Assembly (NCBI GenBank): GCA_001593855.1
Contig: LUCC01000002.1
Coordinates: 1-33,854 of the forward strand
DNA: 33,854 nucleotides
From: Candidatus Hecatellales archaeon B24
GTDB lineage: Archaea; Thermoproteota; Bathyarchaeia; Hecatellales; Hecatellaceae
Direction of reading: 5' to 3'
Shown here: positions 15,526 to 21,840 of the stretch, in pieces
How positions within the stretch are numbered: position 1 is the stretch's first letter
Layout: the number at the start of each line of letters is the position of its first letter
Position numbers and translations under genes: made by a program
Notes under the pieces: model-generated
The model's input: the letters and a program-made list of their open reading frames with translations, nothing else
Told to the model about the DNA's origin: nothing
Databases searched by the model: none

Positions 15526-17440
15526 CCAGGGCTACCTCCGATTTTCCTCCAACCTTCTGGACGACTATGATTCTTGCCTCTTCGTCGAAGACTGGGTGAT
15601 GCCAGGGTGTAATCACTATATACTGGGTTTCAGGGTTGTCTCTAACGGTTTCAACTATAAGCCGTGCCACAGCCTCCCTGTTCTTAGGGTCCATGTGTAC
15701 GTCAAACTCGTCCACAGCCCTAATAGGGGAGGCAACATGCTCCTGGAGGGCTAGGAGGAAAGCCATAATGGTGGTAGACCTTTCCCCTCCACTCTGCGTG
15801 TAAGCGTCAAGCCTTACAGGAGGAACCCCATGGAAGCCCACCGTCAACTCTAAGCCAGCCTTCTCGAAGCTTTGAGAATTAACTATTCGAACCTCTCCCG
15901 TGGCTCCTATGGTTGAGAGAAGCCGCTGGTAGCCCTGGTTAATCTTGGAAACAACCTTCTCAAGCTTTCCAATCCAAACCTCTCTTCTCGCATCTATTTC
16001 CTCCAGGAGCTTCCGCTTGTTTTCTTCAAGGGCTTCTATTTTCTCCTTAAGCTCCTCGTATAGCCTTCTAAACTTCTCGTATACCTTCTCAACCCTTCTG
16101 GAGATGTCGGAGAGGGTGGAAAGGTGGATGTTCACTGTTTTAAGCTCTTCAGCTACCTCCGGCGGGCTTCTGCCAGTGTAGATTCTCGGGCCTACCTTTG
16201 CAGCTTCAGCCTTACCGATTTCAAGGTCTTCCCTAACCTTCTCCATTTCACGGTAGAGCCTTTTAAGCTGGGAATCCAGCTCTTTAAACTGGTATTCTAG
16301 GAGGGCTTCGGAAATCCCTGCCTCGACGAGTTTATCCCTAGCCCTGTCAAGCCTGTCTTCAAGGCTTGAAAGCTGCTCCTTAAGCTTCAGGGCTTCTGAA
16401 GCTAAAGCTTTAACCTCATCCTTCAAGGCTTCAGCTTTGCCCTTAAGGTTTTCAGCCGGCTGGAGCTTTGAAAGCTCTTCCGCCAGCCTTATCCAGCCTT
16501 CCCTTTCAGCCTTCTCCACTTCAACCTTTAAGAGGTTGTGATACCTGTTTTTGAGGTCAGCCTTGACCTTTTCAAATCCTTCCAACGCTTTTTTCCTAGA
16601 GGACTTAGCTTCCTCAAGCCTTGAGAAGGTTCTGTCTATCCGCTTTTTCAGTTTTTCAGCGTCTTCAACCATTCCTTCAAGCTGAGATTCAAGCTTTGAA
16701 ACGTGTGACCATGCTAGTTCGACTTCAAGGTTTTTCCGCTGCTCCATGAGCCTGAGCTTTTTAAGGTAGCGTTCATGCTGGCTTCTCCAGTAGGAAAGGT
16801 TTTCTTCAGCCTCCTTAAGCAGCTTCCCAACGGATTTCTCCTCGGAAAGGAGGGCTTCAAGCCTTGTTTGAGCTTCAAGAACCCTTTGCCTGTAGGGATG
16901 AAGCCCTATGGCTTCCTCCACCAGCTGAAGCCTCTGCTCAGGAGAAATTAAGGCGAACTCTTCAACCATGCCCTGATGCATGATTATAAGCATGTTGTCA
17001 GGGTTTATGCCGAAGCTTGAAAGCACACGCACCAGGTCGCCTTTAGCCACATGCTTATAGTCAGCTTCAAACCAGTAGGTTCCATCCTTTCTAAGGTAGC
17101 GGGTAAGCCTGAAAGTGTCGGCGGTGGAGGTTGGAACGGGACGTCTGCCCTTAACAGGCTTGTTGCTGAAGAGCAGGGTTATCCTGGCGAGGTCGGCCCC
17201 CCGCCTGATAAGGCCGCTAAGCCTCCTAGAACGTTCTGTGTGAGCCTGACCTAAAGCCACAGATAGGGCGAGGAGAATTGAGGATTTACCAGCACCGTTA
17301 GGCCCGCATACCAGATTTAACCCGGCTTTAAGGGGAATCCTCGCATACTCGTAGGACATGAAGTTCTCTAGGATAATCTCTTCTATAATGGTTTTAGGAG
17401 CCTCCACGGCTTCAACTTTTCTTAGAGCCTCTCCACTCAA
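15503..17440 (-). CDS. SMC5-like, short-armed SMC ATPase
   Basis: The 645-residue protein has both halves of an ABC/SMC head. N-terminal half: ILENFMSYEYARIPL, Walker A GPNGAGKS (46-53), Q-loop HQGMVEEFALISPEQR (155-170). C-terminal half: signature QSGGERS (549-555), Walker B RAVDEFDVHMDP (Asp577, Glu578) and TQYIVITPWHHP. The Q-loop, VDEFDVHMDP and QYxxITP segments follow SMC5 more closely than Smc, SMC1-4 or Rad50. The two coils span only about 190-310 and 335-510; there is no roughly 150-residue hinge and no CxxC hook (a single Cys, at 45). TTG at 17440 follows GAGGAG. First gene of an operon with the kleisin-like and KITE-like genes. Confidence 0.85.
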   Translation of the reverse strand: MSGEALRKVEAVEAPKTIIEEIILENFMSYEYARIPLKAGLNLVCGPNGAGKSSILLALSVALGQAHTERSRRLSGLIRRGADLARITLLFSNKPVKGRRPVPTSTADTFRLTRYLRKDGTYWFEADYKHVAKGDLVRVLSSFGINPDNMLIIMHQGMVEEFALISPEQRLQLVEEAIGLHPYRQRVLEAQTRLEALLSEEKSVGKLLKEAEENLSYWRSQHERYLKKLRLMEQRKNLEVELAWSHVSKLESQLEGMVEDAEKLKKRIDRTFSRLEEAKSSRKKALEGFEKVKADLKNRYHNLLKVEVEKAEREGWIRLAEELSKLQPAENLKGKAEALKDEVKALASEALKLKEQLSSLEDRLDRARDKLVEAGISEALLEYQFKELDSQLKRLYREMEKVREDLEIGKAEAAKVGPRIYTGRSPPEVAEELKTVNIHLSTLSDISRRVEKVYEKFRRLYEELKEKIEALEENKRKLLEEIDARREVWIGKLEKVVSKINQGYQRLLSTIGATGEVRIVNSQSFEKAGLELTVGFHGVPPVRLDAYTQSGGERSTTIMAFLLALQEHVASPIRAVDEFDVHMDPKNREAVARLIVETVRDNPETQYIVITPWHHPVFDEEARIIVVQKVGGKSEVALVEGEAKP

Positions 17441-17481
17441 CAGTTTTCTCCTCTACCGGGCGGGGCTGAAGAAAGGCCTCC

Positions 17482-17510
17482 TAGCCTTAACATGAAAGCT
17501 TAACCGGCTA
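17482..17510. repeat. Imperfect inverted repeat upstream of the SMC5-like operon
   Basis: The arms tagccttaa and ttaaccggcta form an inverted repeat (TAGCC/GGCTA and TTAA/TTAA with two unpaired bases) around an eight-base centre. It lies 42-70 bases upstream of the SMC5-like TTG, in the 113-base spacer after truA. An A/T-rich TATA-like element on the minus strand (17511-17526) would place the transcription start within this repeat, so it could be an operator or the truA 3' hairpin. No experimental or comparative support is available here. Confidence 0.35.
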
Positions 17511-17553
17511 AGATAAACGTTATTTCATTTTTAGGGTGCTAGCGGACGGAAAA

Positions 17554-18351
17554 CTAACCGGCCTTTTCCTCAAAAAGCTTTAAACAGTTTCTGAGAATTT
17601 CAAGCCTTGCAGCCTCCCATGAAAGCTTATCTCTGAGCCGTGCGGAAACCTCTTCATCCACGTGGAAAGGAAAGCCGTAGTCGACTTCTAACAGCATAAG
17701 CGTGGCGGCGGGAGCCGGAGGCGAGCTGAACCTGTTGAAACCCTCAGCTTTAATGCGGCTGTAGAGCACCTCTGGTTTAAGCTCTTCAGCTCCAGCTTTA
17801 AGCAGGACGGTGACTATTCTCCTTACGAGGCCGCGGATGAAGCTTTTCGCCGTGAAAACGAAGTTTATAAAGCCTTCGTGGAGGCTGACCTTCACGCCTT
17901 CGAGAGGGTTGAAGCCGAACTCAAAGGTTTTCTCCGAGGTGAAAAGCTGGGAGGCTTCAACCATGCATTTGAAGGCTTCACCCCGGTAGGGGGAGACATA
18001 AAGGTAGCGGCGCTTCAGGGCTTCCCTTCGAGGGTTGAAGGTTTTAGGAACCTTAGCCCAAGCCCAAGCCCGGATGTCTTCCGGAAGATGTGCGTTAAGC
18101 CTTTTAACCGTGAAGCTTTCAGCAGTGTTAAAGGCTATGGTTTGGCCTAGGGCGCTGACTCCACGGTCAGTTCTGGAGGCAGCCTGAAACTTGGCTTCAG
18201 CCTGCCCGCTTATAAGCTTGGAAGCCTCTAAAGCTTCAATCAGAGTTCCTCCTATGGTTGGCAGCCCTTTCTGAGGCTGGAAGCCGTAGTATCCTCTTCC
18301 ATCATAGTAAATCTTTACGGCGTAGCGTGTAGGAAGTCTGAGGGACTTCAA
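17554..18351 (-). CDS. truA: tRNA pseudouridine synthase A
   Basis: Converts uridines 38-40 of the tRNA anticodon stem to pseudouridine. Family landmarks are RYAVKIYYDGRGYYGFQPQ, the catalytic loop ASRTDRGVSALGQ with its Asp, LPEDIRAWAWAKV, NPRREALKRRYLY and SFIRGLVRRIV. I chose TTG at 18351 because GGTGG sits seven bases upstream and the resulting 265 residues fit archaeal TruA. An ATG at 18396 would add 15 residues and overlap the moaB end. It is the last gene of the moaA-moaC-moaB-truA cluster; there is no obvious functional link to molybdopterin. Confidence 0.94.
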   Translation of the reverse strand: MKSLRLPTRYAVKIYYDGRGYYGFQPQKGLPTIGGTLIEALEASKLISGQAEAKFQAASRTDRGVSALGQTIAFNTAESFTVKRLNAHLPEDIRAWAWAKVPKTFNPRREALKRRYLYVSPYRGEAFKCMVEASQLFTSEKTFEFGFNPLEGVKVSLHEGFINFVFTAKSFIRGLVRRIVTVLLKAGAEELKPEVLYSRIKAEGFNRFSSPPAPAATLMLLEVDYGFPFHVDEEVSARLRDKLSWEAARLEILRNCLKLFEEKAG

Positions 18352-18379
18352 GAAGCTACCACCTTGAAGGTGTGCGGGC

Positions 18380-18913
18380 TTAGCGTTCCCTAGCATGCTT
18401 AACTATGTGTCCGGCCTCCGGGATGATAAGCTCTCTTAAGGCGAGTTCCACCGCGTTAGGGGAGCCTGGGAGGCAGAATACAGCCTTCCCCCTGCTTACT
18501 CCTGCAAGAGCCCTGGTCAGCATGGCTGGGGAGCCTACCTTCTGAAAGCTTAAAAGGCGTAGCAGCTCTCCGAAGCCTGGAAGCCTTTTCTCCAGCAGCC
18601 TTTCCACGGACTCGATGGTTACGTCGCTTTGGGAGACTCCCGTGCCTCCCATGGTGACCACCACATCAAAGTCGTGTGAGGACAGCAAGCCTTTAACAAG
18701 CCCTACTATCTGGGCTGAATCGTCGGGGATTACCTGGCGGTAGGCGACTTTATGGCCTGCTTCCTCCACGAGTTTTGCTGCCAGGCTCCCGCTTGGGTCT
18801 TCAAGAGGTTTCCCAGCCTTAAGCTCTTTCGCCTTGGATGTGCTTACCGTTATAAGGGCGAACCTAAGCTGGCTTGGGGCTTCAGCCTTATGTTTTAAGG
18901 CGGTTTCACTCAA
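18380..18913 (-). CDS. moaB: Molybdopterin adenylyltransferase MoaB/MogA family
   Basis: Activates molybdopterin by adenylylation before metal insertion. The 177-residue product has FALITVSTSKAKEL, the phosphate-binding VVTMGGTGVSQSDVTIESV and the acidic VERLLEKRLPGFGELLR, followed by CLPGSPNAVELAL near the C-terminus. Archaea use MoaB rather than MogA for this step. The TTG start overlaps the moaC stop in TTGA. It is the third gene of the moaA-C-B cluster. Whether the product serves molybdenum or tungsten enzymes cannot be read from sequence; a likely tungsten enzyme lies at the window's right end. Confidence 0.93.
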   Translation of the reverse strand: MSETALKHKAEAPSQLRFALITVSTSKAKELKAGKPLEDPSGSLAAKLVEEAGHKVAYRQVIPDDSAQIVGLVKGLLSSHDFDVVVTMGGTGVSQSDVTIESVERLLEKRLPGFGELLRLLSFQKVGSPAMLTRALAGVSRGKAVFCLPGSPNAVELALRELIIPEAGHIVKHARER

Positions 18914-19389
18914 GACTTTTCCACCCTTCGAGGTTTAGGCTTGGCTTTCTTGATTTTCTTGACCACGCGTATGCTGGAGATTTGGGTGTGGGGGTATTGG
19001 CCTTCCTCATCTTTCTCGTAGGGTTTAGCCATATCCCATATGTTAAGTAGCGCCACGGCTGCGGCTGTTAGGGCTTCCATTTCAACTCCTGTCTGAGCGT
19101 AGGCTTTAACCTCTGCTGAAACCTTGATGGTGAAGTCGTCTGGAAACTGGTAGCTGACCTTCACGCCGGTTACCGGTATAGGATGACATAGGGCTACGAT
19201 TTTCGGGGTTTCCTTAGCCGCCAGCGTTGCCATAACCGTGGCGACGTTTAGGGGGTCCCCCTTCGCTATGAGGCCTTTTCTCACCCGCTTCACGGTTTCA
19301 GGCTTAAGCCTGATAAGACCTTCAGCCACGGCCTCCCTTAGAACAGCAGGCTTGCCTGAGATGTCCACCATAGCCGGTTTACCTGTCAT
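18910..19389 (-). CDS. moaC: Cyclic pyranopterin monophosphate synthase MoaC
   Basis: Makes cPMP from the MoaA product. Recognised by MVDISGKPAVLREAVAEG, KGDPLNVATVMATLAAKETP, the ALCHPIPVTGVKVSY motif and YAQTGVEMEALTAAAVALLNIWDM(AKPYEKD) core. I chose ATG at 19389: GGAGGT is nine bases upstream and the 159 residues match MoaC length. A TTG at 19446 would extend it by 19 residues, but a TATA-like tattatttaag (19427-19437) falls inside that extension and may instead be a promoter for moaC-moaB-truA. The C-terminus has a lysine-rich tail. Confidence 0.94.
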   Translation of the reverse strand: MTGKPAMVDISGKPAVLREAVAEGLIRLKPETVKRVRKGLIAKGDPLNVATVMATLAAKETPKIVALCHPIPVTGVKVSYQFPDDFTIKVSAEVKAYAQTGVEMEALTAAAVALLNIWDMAKPYEKDEEGQYPHTQISSIRVVKKIKKAKPKPRRVEKS

Positions 19390-19451
19390 AAGCCTGCGAC
19401 CTCCAAAAGCGAATATTCCCTGTTCACTTAAATAATAGGCTTCCAAGCTTT

Positions 19452-20402
19452 TTACGTCTGACGTACCCTCCGGGGATAGAAAGGCTCTCTTAAGGCTACC
19501 GCCTTCCGTAAAGCCTCCTCCACAGCTCCCTGAGAAAACGGGTTGTGAAGGAGAGAAGCTACATCTATAAGGTTGTCGTTACGCATGAGGCAGGGCTTAA
19601 GCTTTCCGTCGGCTGTCACGCGAAGCCTCTTGCAGTTGGCGCAGAACTCTGAATTGTGGAAGGGGCGCACAAGCTCAACCTTAACCCTGCCATCCTTCAA
19701 ATAGTAGATTTTCCTGTTGTGGAGAGGCCTAACCTCAACCCTGCAGGCTTCAGCTTCAAGCTTTTCCTCCACAGGGTTAAGGCTTGAATAGTAGCGGCTG
19801 TAGATTTCGCTTCCGGCACCTATCTTTTCCAGCTCGATAAGCTGGAGAACCAGGTCTCTTCCCTCTATAAACTTCATGGCGGACCATATGTCCTGCTCGT
19901 TTAACCCCTTCAAGACAACCATGTTAAGTTTTACAGGTGTTAACCCGGCTTTTTCAGCTTCCGCTATGCCTTCCAGAACCCTGCCTAGCAGAGGACTTCC
20001 GGTTACACTCTCGTAGACTTCTCCTCTGAGGGATGGGAGGTTCACGTTCACCCTGGCAAGGCCTGCCTCCCTAAGCTTCCACGCGGCTTCAGAAAGCAGA
20101 ATTCCGTTGGTGGTAAGCGAAACTTCAACTATACCTTTAACCCTGGAGATTCTCCCCACGATTTCGGCTAGGTCAGACCTTAAGAGGGGTTCTCCACCTG
20201 TAAGCTTAACCTTCCTCATCTCAAGTTCTGCTGCGACTTCAACAAGACTTTGAATTTGGCTTGGGCTCAGCTCCCCGGCGGGAGAACTGCCGTAGCCTTC
20301 CCTATGGCAGTATATACACTGGAGGTTGCAGCGTTCGGTTAAAGATATTCTAAGCTGGGTTACAGGCCTTCCAAACCTGTCTAGGAGAGGCAGAAAACCC
20401 AC
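19452..20402 (-). CDS. moaA: GTP 3',8-cyclase MoaA (radical SAM)
   Basis: First step of molybdopterin synthesis. The N-terminal radical SAM cluster motif is CNLQCIYC (C-x3-C-x2-C) and is followed by KLTGGEPLLR. The C-terminal second cluster includes FCANCKRLRVTADGKLKPCL, giving the C-x2-C-x13-C spacing of MoaA. The 316 residues are in the family range, and the C-terminus is short with no GG-tail that I can see. The start is GTG at 20402, with GGAG only two bases before it, so initiation may be weak. scpB ends 60 bases upstream on the same strand. Confidence 0.95.
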   Translation of the reverse strand: MGFLPLLDRFGRPVTQLRISLTERCNLQCIYCHREGYGSSPAGELSPSQIQSLVEVAAELEMRKVKLTGGEPLLRSDLAEIVGRISRVKGIVEVSLTTNGILLSEAAWKLREAGLARVNVNLPSLRGEVYESVTGSPLLGRVLEGIAEAEKAGLTPVKLNMVVLKGLNEQDIWSAMKFIEGRDLVLQLIELEKIGAGSEIYSRYYSSLNPVEEKLEAEACRVEVRPLHNRKIYYLKDGRVKVELVRPFHNSEFCANCKRLRVTADGKLKPCLMRNDNLIDVASLLHNPFSQGAVEEALRKAVALREPFYPRRVRQT

Positions 20403-20461
20403 ACTCCGACGAGAGATACCTAAGGCTACATAGCCTAGCCCACAAAAATAATGTTTTCCTT

Positions 20462-21151
20462 TTAGGCTGGCTGAGGAGCCGTTTTAACCTCTGCTGGAAG
20501 CTTCTGTCCAGCCATGGGGGGAGTTTCCTCTTCACCCGGCTTCCAGCCTTGCTCCTCGAACAGTTTTTCCAGCTGCCTCCTCATAAGCCTTAGGTCACGG
20601 CTTAGGTTAAAGTAGTCCGCGAAAATCTTCGTGGTTCTCAGAATACTTGTCTTGCCGAGTTTCTCCCTTTCCACGAGTCCCATTTCTAGGAGGCGTGCTA
20701 TATGCTGGTAGGCTTGAGGGCCTCTGACGCCTACAACCTTCGCCTGCGGGACAGGCTGCCTGTAGGCTATGTAGGATAAAGTTTTCAGAGGACCCTCCGT
20801 CAGCAGCGGCTTCAAGGTCAGCCTTTTAATCTTCTTGACGTATCGGGACTTAAGCTGCATGACGAATCTTCCGTCTTCCAGCTCAACGATTTCGAGGGCT
20901 CCACCTTTAACCCTGTAGCTTTCAGCCAGGCCTCTCGCTATCTCCGAGACCAGACGCTTCGAGGTTATGCCTGTTATGGAGCAGAGGGTTTTAGGTTCAA
21001 GCGGGTATCCTGAAGCGTAAAGGGCAGCCTCGATAAGCCTTCTGGCCTCCCTCTCATTTACAACCTTCTTAGGCTTCTCAGCCTTTGCAGGGGCTCCAGT
21101 TTTTTCAGGCTGTCCGGCTGCCGGGTTTTCAGGTTTCAAGCCTGCTTTCAC
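20462..21151 (-). CDS. scpB: Segregation and condensation protein ScpB (KITE)
   Basis: KITE subunit that binds the ScpA kleisin in the Smc complex. After a Lys/Pro/Ala-rich lead (about 1-32) comes EARRLIEAALYASGYPLEPKTLCSITG, first winged helix, then LKPLLTEGPLKTLSYIAYRQPVPQAKVVGVRG, the well-conserved ScpB second winged helix with YQHIARLLEMGLVEREKLGKTSILRTT. The C-terminal tail (about 190-229) is charged and proline-rich. The GTG start overlaps scpA by 23 bases. It is the last gene of the smc-scpA-scpB operon. Confidence 0.93.
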   Translation of the reverse strand: MKAGLKPENPAAGQPEKTGAPAKAEKPKKVVNEREARRLIEAALYASGYPLEPKTLCSITGITSKRLVSEIARGLAESYRVKGGALEIVELEDGRFVMQLKSRYVKKIKRLTLKPLLTEGPLKTLSYIAYRQPVPQAKVVGVRGPQAYQHIARLLEMGLVEREKLGKTSILRTTKIFADYFNLSRDLRLMRRQLEKLFEEQGWKPGEEETPPMAGQKLPAEVKTAPQPA

Positions 21152-21821
21152 CCTCCACGGCTTTAGACTTCAAAACTATTTTGATGTCTGAGAACTCTTC
21201 TGCCTGGTAGAGTTCTACAAGCCCCTTGGAAGCCATGAAGATTAGCATGAGAAATATTTTAACAATCTCCTTCCATGGTAGGCCTCCAGCAAGCTTTGAG
21301 AAGAGAACCTCGCCTTCCGGGATGCTTGCCTTAAGCTTATCGTAGAAGGTTTCCAGCTGCTGCTCCCATTGGAGAACCATTTTATCGTATTCGGTGAAGA
21401 GGTCTCCGGGCGGAGGCTCCAGCCGTTTAACCTTTACCAGGGCTCCAGCCTTCTCAGCCTTCAAGACCTCATCTAAAACGGCAAGTATGTCTTCAAGCCC
21501 TGTTACGGTCAGCTCAAAGCGGAAGGGAAGCTGGAGGGGTGGAGGAACATAGTCGAAGATGCGTTCAAAGCCTTTCTTCTCCTCTTCGATTTCAGCCTCG
21601 AAAATCCTTTCGGACTGAAGCCTTAGAACTATGCTGGAGGACAGGAGGGCTGTGCCTGAAGCGTTGAAGTCTACGTAGCCCATCTGCTTCATTTCCTTGA
21701 GGAAGCTTGAAAGCAGCGTTGCTATGTTTAAGTCCCATGGTCTCACCTTGCTGAGCCTCGCCAGGTCGAAGAGAACCTGCCAAGGAGGCTTAAGCCAGAA
21801 AGGCTTTTTTTCGCTGCTCAT
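21129..21821 (-). CDS. scpA: Segregation and condensation protein ScpA (kleisin)
   Basis: Kleisin that bridges the two Smc heads. The 230 residues start with PPWQVLFDLARLSKVRPWDLNIATLLSSFL, the classical ScpA N-terminal helices. There is a loop with basic and acidic residues in the middle, and a C-terminal winged helix around WKEIVKIFLMLIFMASKGLVELYQAEEFSDI, the typical F-L-A-L-L-E-L-x(4-8)-Q-x-F-x-[DE]-I motif. ATG at 21821 follows GGAAGCAG. Only 19 bases separate it from the smc stop, and scpB overlaps its end, so the three genes form an operon. Confidence 0.94.
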   Translation of the reverse strand: MSSEKKPFWLKPPWQVLFDLARLSKVRPWDLNIATLLSSFLKEMKQMGYVDFNASGTALLSSSIVLRLQSERIFEAEIEEEKKGFERIFDYVPPPLQLPFRFELTVTGLEDILAVLDEVLKAEKAGALVKVKRLEPPPGDLFTEYDKMVLQWEQQLETFYDKLKASIPEGEVLFSKLAGGLPWKEIVKIFLMLIFMASKGLVELYQAEEFSDIKIVLKSKAVEGESRLET

Positions 21822-21840
21822 CTGCTTCCTTTAACCTCCT

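Noticed and set aside
15503-17440. Reading the SMC-like protein as Rad50
   Set aside because: There is no CxxC zinc hook, no Mre11, HerA or NurA neighbour, and the head motifs follow SMC5 rather than Rad50. Partner genes look like kleisin and KITE.
14138-17440. Wadjet (JetABCD) or MukBEF defence/partition system
   Set aside because: A JetD-type nuclease and MukF/JetA-type kleisin are not seen, and the SMC arm is much too short for MukB/JetC. The SMC5/6 resemblance is stronger.
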